Assembly: GCA_041501225.1 (NCBI GenBank)
Contig: JBGQNR010000002.1
Span: 1-64,000 of the forward strand
Direction: 5' to 3'
Origin: JAFNAG01 sp041501225
GTDB taxonomy: Bacteria > Acidobacteriota > UBA6911
DNA: 64,000 nucleotides
The position numbers and the translations under genes are program-made. Shown here in pieces: positions 33,232 to 42,448 of the stretch (the first letter of the stretch is position 1; the number at the start of each line of letters is the position of its first letter). Under the pieces are notes generated by a model. The model was given only the letters and a program-made list of their open reading frames with translations. It searched no databases and had not been told where the DNA came from.

Positions 33232-35400
33232 ATGCGCGAAACCGGTCCCTTGAATGAAAGTTGCATCCGCAAGCTGCGAGTTGGCCACCTCGTAGCGAAT
33301 TACCTCCACATCACCGAGAATTGGATTTATTCGCAGATCATCGCTCCTCCTGCAACCGAGTCGCTGGTATTGAATCGGGGAGTCCGCATCAACGAAAGCC
33401 ACTTTCCTGTTGCGAATGCATGTCATCTTCAGGATCTCACTCCCCACCAGGCTCGCATCGAAGCTGACTCCTGGGAGTGGATGGGGGTATCCGCAAGTTT
33501 TCGCCGTGCGTGCAGGCGTTTTAAGTGCGATGTCCTGCACGCGCACTTTGGGACCGAGGGGCTGCTTGGACTCGCCCTCGCGCAATCCCTAGGCATACCT
33601 CTGGTGACCTCGTTCTATGGCTATGATGCCGGGGTCCTGCCGCGTGACCCATCCTGGAGCGAATCGCTGGCGCGCCTGTTCAGGCATGGCTCCATGTTCT
33701 TCGCCGAAGGCCCGGCGCTGGCAGCCTCGCTGCAAAGATTGGGCTGCCCTCGAGACCGGATCCGGATCATGCCCCTGCCCGTTGCCAGCATAGGCAAATC
33801 GGCAGCGGGCCCGCGCTCGAAACCCCTCATTGTGGTGTGCGGACGGCTGGTCGAGAAGAAAGGTGTGGATGACAGCCTTCGTGCGCTGGCGGCATTGTGC
33901 AGGCTGAAAGTGCCGTCATTCCGGTGCCTGATCGTGGGGGACGGGCCCGAGCGCGAAAGCCTACAGGAACTGACCCGTTCCCTGCAGCTGGAGCACTGCG
34001 TGACTTTTGCAGGATCCATGCTGCCCGCTGATTTTCGACGCCTGCTGGGCAGCGCTGCTTTGGTCTTGCAGATGAGTCGCCACGCAGCTGACGGGGATTG
34101 TGAAGGAGGGGCTCCGGTAGTTCTCAGTGATGCTCTGGCATTGGGAGTCCCATGCGTCGCAACTCGCCATTGTGACATTCCGGCAGTGATAGATCATGGG
34201 ATGACAGGGTATCTGGTCGCAAGTCGCGATCACAAAGAAGCCGCCAGGCGGATGGCCGAATTGCTGACTGATCCCGACCTCAGAAGAAAAATGGGCCGGC
34301 GCGGACTGGAGATGGTAAAGGGAGTACTTTCGCTGGATGCAGCGGGCGCGCGCCTCCGCTCTTACTATTTAGAAGCACTGGCACTGCCTGCTCCGAAGGA
34401 TCTGCCACTGCGCTTCCATCCGCTGCGAGTGCCGTTGGTGGCAGATTTGGTCATCGACCTGCGGACTCGGGCGCGTGATTGCCGCGGAATGCAAAACATG
34501 CTCCGGAAACTTTCCTCAAACCGCAGGGCCAGAGGACAGATATACCGGGTTCTGGGAATACTATATGGCGACTCCAGGAACAGCCTTCGGGCCGCAGATT
34601 TTTACCGTCGCTGGGGCCGCGCTTGTCCCGAGGAGCACTACGCAGCACTCGAAGAGGCGAAAGCTTTGCTGGACTCCGGTACCGCGGATGACCGGCTGAT
34701 CCGAGCACTCCGTCGCTTTGTTGCCAGACATGCGGACAGGGCTTATGCGATGGCCCTCTCGGTCGCAGAGCTCGAAGCGCACGGCGCCGGGGCCGCTTTG
34801 ATTCGGCGCTTTGTGCGCGCAGCGGGAACCCCAGAGGAAAGGTTCATTCACGAGGTTCATGGGCTGCGGAAGATATGCGAGCAATCGGCGCGCCGAAGAG
34901 GGGACCCGCATCTGCGCTCTCGGCAGTTACCCCGGGTTTTACGCGCTATGAAAGGGCTCTTATCCTATCCATCCGCCCGCGTGGATCGGCATCATTTCAC
35001 TGCTGCTGTGGAAGAGGCCATTGTGGGATTGCTGGCCATCGCGCGCCGGCTGGATCATCAGTATGCATGTGCGCAGATAGGGCATTTTTACCCCATCGAT
35101 CGCATCCAACATCCCCTGGCAAAGTACAGGCTCGCATCCATTTTCGAGAACGGAGCGCCAGCGGAGCAGAAATGGGCCGAACGAGCGTTTGAAGACCTGG
35201 CTGGAAATAAGGAGATTTCGAGCACGTTGTGCGCAGGCGCCCATTTCCATCTGGCGCGGATCCACCGAGCGGCGGGGCATGTCTCCACCAGCCTGCGGAT
35301 GGCCAGGCGATGCCTGGCAATATCTCCAGAGCATCGCACTGCTAAGGACCTGATTGATGAGGTGAGACGACAGCAAGCCAACGCCAGGAAGCCTATCTGA
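33232..35400 (+). CDS. GT4 glycosyltransferase with long C-terminal helical (TPR-like) domain
   Basis: 722 residues, starting five bases after the previous stop with AAAGG upstream. The first 390 residues are a WcaL/AmsK-like GT4: VLHAHFGTEGLLGLALA, PLVTSFYGYDAGVL, VCGRLVEKKGVDDSL and a donor motif CEGGAPVVLSDALALG (glutamate then aspartate instead of E-x7-E). The last 320 residues are helical repeats of TPR type (YRVLGILYGDSRNSLRAADFY, AHFHLARIHRAAGHVSTSLRMARRCL). The helical tail may organise the other glycosyltransferases. Last gene of the cluster. Confidence 0.85.
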   Translation: MRETGPLNESCIRKLRVGHLVANYLHITENWIYSQIIAPPATESLVLNRGVRINESHFPVANACHLQDLTPHQARIEADSWEWMGVSASFRRACRRFKCDVLHAHFGTEGLLGLALAQSLGIPLVTSFYGYDAGVLPRDPSWSESLARLFRHGSMFFAEGPALAASLQRLGCPRDRIRIMPLPVASIGKSAAGPRSKPLIVVCGRLVEKKGVDDSLRALAALCRLKVPSFRCLIVGDGPERESLQELTRSLQLEHCVTFAGSMLPADFRRLLGSAALVLQMSRHAADGDCEGGAPVVLSDALALGVPCVATRHCDIPAVIDHGMTGYLVASRDHKEAARRMAELLTDPDLRRKMGRRGLEMVKGVLSLDAAGARLRSYYLEALALPAPKDLPLRFHPLRVPLVADLVIDLRTRARDCRGMQNMLRKLSSNRRARGQIYRVLGILYGDSRNSLRAADFYRRWGRACPEEHYAALEEAKALLDSGTADDRLIRALRRFVARHADRAYAMALSVAELEAHGAGAALIRRFVRAAGTPEERFIHEVHGLRKICEQSARRRGDPHLRSRQLPRVLRAMKGLLSYPSARVDRHHFTAAVEEAIVGLLAIARRLDHQYACAQIGHFYPIDRIQHPLAKYRLASIFENGAPAEQKWAERAFEDLAGNKEISSTLCAGAHFHLARIHRAAGHVSTSLRMARRCLAISPEHRTAKDLIDEVRRQQANARKPI

Positions 35401-35457
35401 TCAGATGGCATCAGGACCCATGTCGCTTGTGGTCCTCTCCGAGGGCGCGGGGTCCTG

Positions 35458-36138
35458 TCATCCCAAGGCTGCGGTGGACCAGGAGAGCCCTTTGTTGAGG
35501 GCATCCACATTCGTGGTTTTACAGTCCAATCGTATGACCTTGATATCATACTGGTTCAGATGAACCAGGCGCAGATAGACGTCATCCGATCTCTGCAGCA
35601 GCGCAAGCACGACGGCGTCAGGCGCCATATACCGAATTTGAGAGGGATTGATCCTCTCCCTGCCGCACCACTCCTGTCCGATCTCAACCGGGTCGTCACT
35701 GCAAACCCCGATCACGTTTACCTTTGCCGCTTCCAGGGCGTGAAAAGCGATCTCTGCCAGGATACCGCTGCCATACAACACAACCCGGTGCAGTTCGCGG
35801 TGCGCCTGACTCAGGATGATATTCTTCACCTGCTCTTTGGCATCGGTGAGCAGCCGGATCAATTCCTGCAGGAGTTCGCTGCGCGTGTCATCAGCCGCTT
35901 CCTTGCCGGCAGGTGTGACGTAGTAGGAGATGGTTTTGGAATTTTTGCGTCGAAATTCGAGAAAGCCTCGATCGCCCAGCTCCTTCATATAGTTGTTGAC
36001 CATGGCCACCGACAGAGCACAGCGCCTTGCCAACTCGGCCTGGGTAATATCCGGATCCGATTCGATTTCCTTCAGGATGCGGAGCTCATTTAGTTTGGGG
36101 GCGGGAATGTAGAGGTTTTGCGAGGCTTTCGCTCTCAT
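35458..36138 (-). CDS. Winged-helix regulator with C-terminal Rossmann-like sensor domain
   Basis: 226 residues from ATG 36138 (an upstream frame extension to 36207 lacks a ribosome site). Residues about 15-85 are a winged helix (LNELRILKEIESDPDITQAELARRCALSVAMVNNYMKELGDRGF region). A helical linker leads to a Rossmann-like C-domain from about residue 120 (RVVLYGSGILAEIAFHAL, then NVIGVCSDDP), with the GxGxxAE pattern used by NAD(P)- or nucleotide-binding folds. It is convergent with the glycan cluster and is the natural candidate for its regulator, sensing a nucleotide or nucleotide-sugar. A 13-bp palindrome overlaps its own leader. Confidence 0.8.
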   Translation of the reverse strand: MRAKASQNLYIPAPKLNELRILKEIESDPDITQAELARRCALSVAMVNNYMKELGDRGFLEFRRKNSKTISYYVTPAGKEAADDTRSELLQELIRLLTDAKEQVKNIILSQAHRELHRVVLYGSGILAEIAFHALEAAKVNVIGVCSDDPVEIGQEWCGRERINPSQIRYMAPDAVVLALLQRSDDVYLRLVHLNQYDIKVIRLDCKTTNVDALNKGLSWSTAALG

Positions 36139-36142
36139 GTTT

Positions 36143-36155
36143 TTCACCCGGTGAA
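36143..36155 (-). promoter_or_regulatory. Palindromic operator-like site upstream of the winged-helix gene
   Basis: TTCACC-C-GGTGAA, a perfect 6-bp inverted repeat around one base, 5 to 17 bases before the ATG. Its position would let the regulator block its own translation initiation region or transcription. Autoregulation is inference. Confidence 0.4.
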
Positions 36156-36617
36156 TAGATTGACGTTCTAGTCCTTCAAGTAACTCCTGAAACACCACCC
36201 AATTCATCGTCGGAAAGGGCTGGAGACTTTATGGTTTGCTTGCATGTTACCTTCGCTTCATCCCAGGAACTCTATCGGCATTCACTTATTGGCTGTAGAA
36301 CCTGTAGACATGCGTTGCCGGACATCGCCAGTGAACAACCGCGTTTGCCGGGGAGCAAGAGCCCCACAGTTTATGCATGGCCATGAAATCCCGTGAAAAC
36401 CAGTCGGCTGGTATGGGATCACTCGAGTGCGGTGGGATCGTTTTGCCTCATAAAAAACGGCACGGCAGACGATACGTTATTTGTCGAAGAATGAGCGATG
36501 TCGTTCTGATGTGTCGGGATTGACGCTATTGCATGCCCGGCGAAGGATTGATAACTTTTATCCGTCAGCCCATCGAATGATTCAGTGGGATCTGACCTGG
36601 GAATGAGGCGATAAAGC
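36156..36617. other. Intergenic region between divergent genes
   Basis: About 460 bases between the leftward regulator and the rightward PHP gene. No open frame, repeat or hairpin here convinces me; it must carry both promoters. Confidence 0.45.
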
Positions 36618-37400
36618 GTGAGCAGCAGAAACCATAGTCAGGAACGGTGGCTGAAAGCCGAGATGCATGCCCACTGCAGCCTGGACCCGGCCGACTACCG
36701 AGGTTGTGCCTATTCGGCGGAAGAGCTTATCCGTGCGGCAGCGGGGCTTGGCTATAAGATTCTGGCAATTACTTGCCATGATCTGGATGTCTGGACCGAG
36801 GAACTTTCCGCCTATGCCGCGAGCCTCGGGATTATATTGATCCCGGGAATGGAAGTTACTGTTGAGGGAAGGCGGCACACCCTGGTTTACAACTTCAAGA
36901 CAGCCGCGGAGAATCTCAATACTCTAGATAAGATTCGCGACCTCTCCCGAACGGATACGCTTGTTGTAGCGCCTCACCCTTATTTCCCGAGCACCAAATG
37001 CCTGGGGCGCCGCCTCGATCGCGACATCGAGGTTTTCGATGCGATCGAGATCTCGGGCTTTCATGCGCCCGGGCTTGATTTTAACCGCCGCGCGCGCAGG
37101 ATTGCCGCCACCTGCAAAAAACCGTTAATGGGCAATGGCGACGTGCATCAACTGTGGCAGCTGGGCCCGACCTTCACCTGGATCCAGGCGGAACCCAACA
37201 TAGAGTCGATCGTCCAGGCGATCAAGCAAGGGAGGACCCGCGTCGAATCGGCGGCGCTGTCCTACGCCCAGGTCGCGCGCTGGTGGGCGACATCGCTCGG
37301 AAGGGCCGTATTCCCATACGGCAAAGCCGGCGACCGGCACGAGCATCCATTTCTCCCAAATCCAGCGACCAAGGGGCGCGAGCCCGAAGTCGCCCGGTGA
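36618..37400 (+). CDS. PHP-domain phosphoesterase-like protein
   Basis: 260 residues from a GTG start with GAGG upstream. Metal-site motifs of the PHP superfamily are visible: EMHAHCSLDP (HxH), AITCHDLD, PGMEVTVEGRRHTLVY, APHPYF and GNGDVHQL. These proteins hydrolyse phosphodiester or phosphomonoester bonds using a trinuclear metal centre; no polymerase domain is attached. The substrate is unknown. A monocistron. Confidence 0.85.
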   Translation: MSSRNHSQERWLKAEMHAHCSLDPADYRGCAYSAEELIRAAAGLGYKILAITCHDLDVWTEELSAYAASLGIILIPGMEVTVEGRRHTLVYNFKTAAENLNTLDKIRDLSRTDTLVVAPHPYFPSTKCLGRRLDRDIEVFDAIEISGFHAPGLDFNRRARRIAATCKKPLMGNGDVHQLWQLGPTFTWIQAEPNIESIVQAIKQGRTRVESAALSYAQVARWWATSLGRAVFPYGKAGDRHEHPFLPNPATKGREPEVAR

Positions 37401-37524
37401 TCATGACCTTCAAGAGGATTCTCACACAGCAGGTGATTCCTTGATTGCGAAAGGGTATCCTGTTCGATAGGCAAAGCAAGGTAGGGGAAGATCTGAATAT
37501 TCAGAGTGCAGAAGGAGCAGAATC

Positions 37525-38535
37525 ATGGCTGTGAACCGACAGATAATTCTGGCAGCCCGCCCTGCCGGCTATCCGAGAGAATCCGATTTCAACCTGGTGG
37601 AAAAGACGATACCAATCCCTGGGCCCGGGCAGATGCTTATCCGCGTGGTCTATCTCTCGCTCGATCCCTACATGCGCGGCATGATGAACGCCAAGGAGTC
37701 CTATGCCCCGGCGCTCCACATCGGCGACGTCATGGTGGGTGGGACCGTCGGCAAAGTCACTCAGTCCAACCATCCGGATTATGTCAAAGGCGACATCGTG
37801 GAAGGGATGTTGGGATGGCACGAGTATGCGGTTTCGGATGGCCAGGGGCTGCGAAAAGTGGACCCAAAGATTGCGCCTATCTCCACCGCATTGGGGATTC
37901 TTGGCATGCCCGGCCTGACTGCCTATTTCGGTCTGCTCGACATTGCCGATCCCAAACCAGGAGACACGGTGGTCATCTCCGGGGCCGCAGGCGCAGTCGG
38001 ATCCGCGGTCGGGCAAATCGCCAAGATCCATGGCTGTCGCGTGGTTGGGACTGCCGGGTCCGACGCCAAGATCAATTACATGGTCGGCGAACTCGGATTT
38101 GACGCGGCTTTCAACTATAGAAGCATCGAGAACTACTACGAAGCGTTGCGGGAAATCTGTCCCGATGGCATCGACGTGTACTTCGACAACGTCGGTGGGG
38201 CCATTACCGATGCGGTATTCAGGCTTCTCAAACCCAGGGCGCGCATCGCCATATGCGGACAAATCTCACAATATAACCTTGATCACGCCGAAACAGGGCC
38301 GCGGCTGCTGGCGAAGCTTCTGATAAAACAAGCGCGCGCCGAGGGATTTTTGGTCTCTCAGTTCGCCGATCGTTTTCCTGCCGCGCTCAAACAACTGACG
38401 CAATGGCAGCAGGAAGGGAAGCTGAAGTACCGCGAGGACATCGTGGACGGAATCGAGAATGCGCCGCGCGCATTCATTGGGATGCTGCACGGGCGCAACA
38501 TGGGCAAACAGCTGGTAAAACTCTCCGTGCCCTGA
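37525..38535 (+). CDS. NADPH-dependent MDR-family enone reductase (CurA/PTGR type)
   Basis: 336 residues, the usual length of the zinc-free medium-chain reductases that reduce alpha,beta-unsaturated ketones with NADPH. Visible are YLSLDPYMRGMM, VGGTVGKV, the dinucleotide loop SGAAGAVGSAVGQIA with downstream VVGTAGSDAKINY, and DVYFDNVGG. The family includes bacterial CurA and mammalian PTGR1/2. Cytoplasmic detoxification is the likely role. AGGAG lies nine bases before the ATG. Confidence 0.92.
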   Translation: MAVNRQIILAARPAGYPRESDFNLVEKTIPIPGPGQMLIRVVYLSLDPYMRGMMNAKESYAPALHIGDVMVGGTVGKVTQSNHPDYVKGDIVEGMLGWHEYAVSDGQGLRKVDPKIAPISTALGILGMPGLTAYFGLLDIADPKPGDTVVISGAAGAVGSAVGQIAKIHGCRVVGTAGSDAKINYMVGELGFDAAFNYRSIENYYEALREICPDGIDVYFDNVGGAITDAVFRLLKPRARIAICGQISQYNLDHAETGPRLLAKLLIKQARAEGFLVSQFADRFPAALKQLTQWQQEGKLKYREDIVDGIENAPRAFIGMLHGRNMGKQLVKLSVP

Positions 38536-38614
38536 CGGCAGGCAGTTGGAACTTATCCGGCCAAAAAACGTCTATATAGATAAAGAGTAGTGTGGCTGTG
38601 AAAGGACCCAACTG

Positions 38615-39673
38615 ATGATTGCCTGCCTGCTGTTGAGTCTATCTCTGCTCCGACCCATATGGGCTGCAGTTCCGCAGGACCAAAATCCCATGGATCTGAG
38701 CCCTGAGATCAGGCAGTTTCTTGACAAGAAGGTGGATCGGAGTCTGCCGCAAATGGAGCGACTGCAGGCTCTGGTCTCTGCAGTGTTCCGCAGCAACGAG
38801 CTCAGCTTTACTTATGCCCCTGCGACCCGAACTGTCATCGAGACCTATACCCAACACAGCGGGAACTGCCTTTCTTTCACATTCATGTTCATTTCCACGG
38901 CCCGATACCTGGGCCTGGATGCCAGGTTTCGGGAAGTCGAAATCGCGCCGGTTTGGACCAAAGCCGGGGACTTCGTCAACCTGAGCCAGCACGTGAATGC
39001 GGCGGTTTTCATCGGCGGTCAGGCCTACGCCATCGATGTTTTCCCTGCCGTGAACCGGATCGAAATTGGCGGACAGGTGGTGCCCGACGAGCGGGGTCTG
39101 GCTCATTTCTACAACAACAGAGGTGTGGATGAGCTGACCAAAGGGAATATTGAAACAGGCGAATCCTACCTGCAAGAAGCCGTGCAGGCCGATCCGACGA
39201 CGGTAAGCGTACGGATTAATTTCGGAGCCGCCAAGACGAGGAGTGGGGAACTAAGGGAGGCGGAAGGATACTTGCGCAGGGCGCTGGAACTAGACCCCCG
39301 AAGCCAGGCCGCCATGAGCAACCTCGCGGGCGTGTGCCAATTGACGGGTAGCGTCAAAGAGGCGTTGCGCTATCAGGCTAAGATCAAGGAGTTTCGAGAG
39401 AAGAATCCGTACCACCATTACGATCTTGGAATGCAAGCCTTCGAAGTCGGCAGGTATGAAGAAGCGACCGAACATTACCGGCGGGCGTTGAAACTCAAAT
39501 CTACGGAGCACAACTTCTATTTTGCCCTGGCCCGCGCCTATGGCATGCTCGGCCAGAAAGCAGAGGCCATGAATAACCTCCAGTTGGCCGAGAAATATGC
39601 TTCGGATGCCGCCAACAAACAGCGCTATGCCGAAAAGCTCGACCTACTGAAAGGCGTCCAACCCCATTTCTAA
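38615..39673 (+). CDS. Secreted transglutaminase-like/TPR protein
   Basis: 352 residues with a signal peptide (MIACLLLSLSLLRPIWAA) and AAAGGA upstream. Residues about 60-170 resemble a transglutaminase-like fold: HSGNCLSFTFMFISTARYLGLDARFREV, with the cysteine of GNCLS and a histidine in LSQHVNAAVFI, which match the Cys and His of that fold. From about residue 165 there are TPR repeats (GESYLQEAVQADPT, EAEGYLRRALELDPRS, YEEATEHYRRALKL). Its stop codon overlaps the stop of the DUF4097 gene on the other strand by three bases. Confidence 0.82.
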   Translation: MIACLLLSLSLLRPIWAAVPQDQNPMDLSPEIRQFLDKKVDRSLPQMERLQALVSAVFRSNELSFTYAPATRTVIETYTQHSGNCLSFTFMFISTARYLGLDARFREVEIAPVWTKAGDFVNLSQHVNAAVFIGGQAYAIDVFPAVNRIEIGGQVVPDERGLAHFYNNRGVDELTKGNIETGESYLQEAVQADPTTVSVRINFGAAKTRSGELREAEGYLRRALELDPRSQAAMSNLAGVCQLTGSVKEALRYQAKIKEFREKNPYHHYDLGMQAFEVGRYEEATEHYRRALKLKSTEHNFYFALARAYGMLGQKAEAMNNLQLAEKYASDAANKQRYAEKLDLLKGVQPHF

Positions 39674-39936
39674 AACTCGATGATGTTGATGCTGCCGTCG
39701 CTGCTCTGAACCTTGAGGAGATTGCCGCCGCTATTGATCTTCCCGGTCAGCCGGTGCCTGTCGACGCTGCCCGATATAGTTACAGGGCAGTCGCATTTGA
39801 TCTGTCCGTTTTCGGTTCGTGCCTCGAGATCGGCGCTGAAATCTTGCGGCAATTCGATGTGGATGGATCCGTCGGCGCTGCGGATGGACCACTCGCCTCC
39901 CATTCTTTCTTTTAGAAACGCAAAAGAGTCCATCAA
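39670..39936 (-). CDS. Short DUF4097-like fragment
   Basis: 88 residues that match the last part of DUF4097 adhesin-type proteins (GSIHIELPQDFSADLEARTENG, DRHRLTGKINSGGNLLKVQSSDGSI). Full family members are about 250-300 residues with a signal peptide and several earlier repeats, all missing here. It may be a decayed remnant or a small stand-alone unit. The ATG lies three bases after the stop of the upstream methyltransferase gene on the same strand. Confidence 0.6.
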   Translation of the reverse strand: MMDSFAFLKERMGGEWSIRSADGSIHIELPQDFSADLEARTENGQIKCDCPVTISGSVDRHRLTGKINSGGNLLKVQSSDGSINIIEF

Positions 39937-39939
39937 AGT

Positions 39940-40764
39940 TCAAGGATTTTGATCGCTGTGACCGTCAACTTTGGAGCCCGGCGATCCTACGTCGGGAGCG
40001 TTAAAGCAGGCGCGCTTTTCGTGGGCGTGCCGCGCAGCAGACATGCGGACAGGTTCGGCTACCAGGCGCGAGCGCCACAGAAGATTGTGCGGAGTGATGG
40101 TGGCACCTATAAACTCCACCACCTCGGTCTCGTAGCCCGCGGCTTCAAGTCGCCAGGTGCGCTCGGCATCCACTATGGCCTGGATGAAACGGCGGCGCAC
40201 CGGCGCCTGTCGCGGGATGCACAAACGTTCCGCTTCCACCTCGGCTTGGGCGGCCGCGGCCACCGCATTGCCTGTGCAGCAAGGGACCAGGAGCAACATC
40301 CGTGCTCTGGTCGCAATGGCCCGTTCGATAATGGCATCAGCCGCCGGTCCGCAGGCATGCAGCGCGGTGACGATGGACGGCTGCTCGGGCCACGCTTCGG
40401 CGTCGGTTACATCCGCCACGCGGCACTCGACAGGGATACACGTCTGCAATCGTTCCAGGGCGCAGCGGCTGAGCGCAACGCGCCCCGGATCCCGCTCCAT
40501 GGCTAATACGGTGGCCTTTCGCCCCATCGGTTCTAATAGCAACTTTGCCGCAAGCAGGCCTAAATAGGACTTGCCTGCTGCCGCGTCGACAAGGCTCAGG
40601 AGGGAGCGGCTTGAAAATCTATGGATGGCACGCTCGATCTCGACAAGCATCGCTGCCACCTCATGCGCCTTGCGCCGGTCCTCCTGGCGCAGGCCTGCAC
40701 CTTCCGCTGCCACATACAGGAGATCCAGCCAGTGCTCGACTTCAGAAACGAGATTCACTACCAT
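39940..40764 (-). CDS. SAM-dependent methyltransferase (PF13679-like)
   Basis: 274 residues from ATG 40764, which overlaps the end of the nitroreductase gene by seven bases; a longer frame lies within that gene. The signature VDAAAGKSYLGLLAAKLL replaces the glycine loop, followed by ATVLAMERDPGRV, TALHACGPAADAIIE and LVPCC, features of the methyltransferase_32/RNA-type group. The substrate is unknown, possibly RNA or a small molecule. The C-terminal 40 residues are low complexity. Confidence 0.85.
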   Translation of the reverse strand: MVVNLVSEVEHWLDLLYVAAEGAGLRQEDRRKAHEVAAMLVEIERAIHRFSSRSLLSLVDAAAGKSYLGLLAAKLLLEPMGRKATVLAMERDPGRVALSRCALERLQTCIPVECRVADVTDAEAWPEQPSIVTALHACGPAADAIIERAIATRARMLLLVPCCTGNAVAAAAQAEVEAERLCIPRQAPVRRRFIQAIVDAERTWRLEAAGYETEVVEFIGATITPHNLLWRSRLVAEPVRMSAARHAHEKRACFNAPDVGSPGSKVDGHSDQNP

Positions 40765-41267
40765 CGCTCGTACCGAATGAGCTCGCTCAACGCCTTGCGC
40801 TGAAATGCCCGGGGCTCGGCCGCCGGGAAACCGAGCGGAGTCATGGCAATCACACGCACCTCCGGAGGAATGCCAAGGATTTCCTTTGTCTTGACCTCGT
40901 CGAAGTTGCATACCCAGCATGTGCCGAGACCCTCATCCGCGGCAGCGAGGATGACATGATCCATGACAATGCTGAGATCCACCTCGGCGGCGCTGAATCC
41001 GTCGGACCTTTGCCAGGCCTTGGCCGGCTCCACGCAGCCGACGAGAATCATGGGCGCGGTCCAGAACCAATCGCGGTCATAGACTTCCTTGAACCGTTTT
41101 CGGATGGACGGGTCGGTCACGACGACAAGATGAAAGGGCTGCCGGTTGGCGGCGGTGGGCGCCAGCCGGGCAGCCTCGAGAATCCGGCCCAGAGCCTCAG
41201 TGGGGACGAGATCCGATTGATACCCGCGGATGCTGCGACGGACACGAATCAGTTCCTGAAATTCCAC
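40758..41267 (-). CDS. Nitroreductase-family flavoprotein
   Basis: 169 residues, single-domain size. FMN-binding motifs are at the start (RVRRSIRGY, then RILEAARLAPTAANRQPF) and near the end (DHVILAAADEGLGTCWVCNF, EVRVIAMTPLGFP). Such enzymes reduce nitro or quinone compounds, or act in cofactor synthesis, with NAD(P)H. Co-translated with the downstream methyltransferase. Confidence 0.9.
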   Translation of the reverse strand: MEFQELIRVRRSIRGYQSDLVPTEALGRILEAARLAPTAANRQPFHLVVVTDPSIRKRFKEVYDRDWFWTAPMILVGCVEPAKAWQRSDGFSAAEVDLSIVMDHVILAAADEGLGTCWVCNFDEVKTKEILGIPPEVRVIAMTPLGFPAAEPRAFQRKALSELIRYERW

Positions 41268-41357
41268 TCTGCCTCCTCTGCGTGCGTATGCGCATTCGCA
41301 ATTATCAAAATTTCATCAAACAACAATTCTGCCAGATGCGACACCTGTGGGATCGAT

Positions 41358-42266
41358 TCAACGTGTCAGCATTTTCATCACTTCCACAACCAGTCTGGTA
41401 GTGGAGCCAAGGTAATCAAAGTTCATCGTCTCATAGGTATCTCCGGGTCTGTGTATGTAAGGAGTGGTGTCCTTGTTCCTGTATTCCTCAGTGATACCGA
41501 CCGCCCTAAATCCCAGTCTTCTGAAGGCGGAGTGATCCGAGCCGGACTCCGTGGTAGTGAGGATGGGAATCTTCATGTTCACGGCATCGACCGCCTGTTT
41601 ATAGAGGTCCTGAGCCCCATCATAGGGGAGCTCGAGCTCAATGGCGCGGTCGGCATCCTGGTCCCATCCCATCTGGTCGATCGTGTGGACCGAGTGGACC
41701 GCGCGTTTTTCATCGATAAGCATCTGCGCGAAGGCCCGGCTGCCCCTCAAACCGCGTTCTTCCTCGTCGAAAAAAACGAAGATGATATCGCGGCTGCGCT
41801 TCTTGACGCGGCTCATCTCCTGGGCGACGCCTGCGACGGCGGCCACCCCGCTGGCATTATCGTTGGCTCCCGGCGAATTCCGGACAGAATCGTAGTGAGC
41901 GCCGAATACTATGGTTTCGGCGCCGGGTTTGCCGCAGGGGAGGATGGTGAAGATATTCTCCCCTTCGGTGCCGTATCCTTGGCGCCTGGGCACCATACCG
42001 AGCCGCTTAAAGATATCGGCAAGATAATTGCGCGCTTCCTGCTTGTTTTCAATTGTGCTGCGGTTGGCGAGCTTTACCCCGGGCCTGATCTCGCTGTTGC
42101 CCGAAAGCTTGGAGATGACTTCTTTTTGCAGGGCCGTGATGTCCATCGTGGCGGATTGTGGGGTGGTTTGCTGCCGTGCCGCCCATGCGGTTGTCAGCGC
42201 CAGTGAGATCAAGGCGGCAGACATACAAATGGAGATCTCCAGTCTGCGAATTCTCAGGAACATCAT
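41358..42266 (-). CDS. Secreted M28-family zinc aminopeptidase
   Basis: 302 residues from ATG 42266, preceded by GAGAGGGGAAG. A leader (LEISICMSAALISLALTTAWA) is followed by the M28 zinc motifs: FGAHYDS, GANDNASG, FFDEEERGLRGS, a downstream aspartate in TIDQMGWD and the final histidine SGSDHSAF. All five ligands appear present. Periplasmic or extracellular peptide or dipeptide hydrolysis is likely. Confidence 0.92.
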   Translation of the reverse strand: MMFLRIRRLEISICMSAALISLALTTAWAARQQTTPQSATMDITALQKEVISKLSGNSEIRPGVKLANRSTIENKQEARNYLADIFKRLGMVPRRQGYGTEGENIFTILPCGKPGAETIVFGAHYDSVRNSPGANDNASGVAAVAGVAQEMSRVKKRSRDIIFVFFDEEERGLRGSRAFAQMLIDEKRAVHSVHTIDQMGWDQDADRAIELELPYDGAQDLYKQAVDAVNMKIPILTTTESGSDHSAFRRLGFRAVGITEEYRNKDTTPYIHRPGDTYETMNFDYLGSTTRLVVEVMKMLTR

Positions 42267-42448
42267 GACCACGCTTCCCCTCTCCAATTTTCGCCGGTTG
42301 CCGTTCGGCTCTGTGTCTCGCGCGCAAGGCGGGAATCCGCAACCTCGCTAAAAAGAGGTTACATTATCACCCGATCTGCCCTTCCAAAGACATAGGGATA
42401 CTACTTACGTACAAATCTTTACTATTTAGGTAAGAAAAGCAACAGATC

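Noticed and set aside
40545..42206. 553-codon open frame on the plus strand
   Set aside because: Antisense to a methyltransferase, nitroreductase and M28 peptidase, all well supported; its sequence has no domain features.
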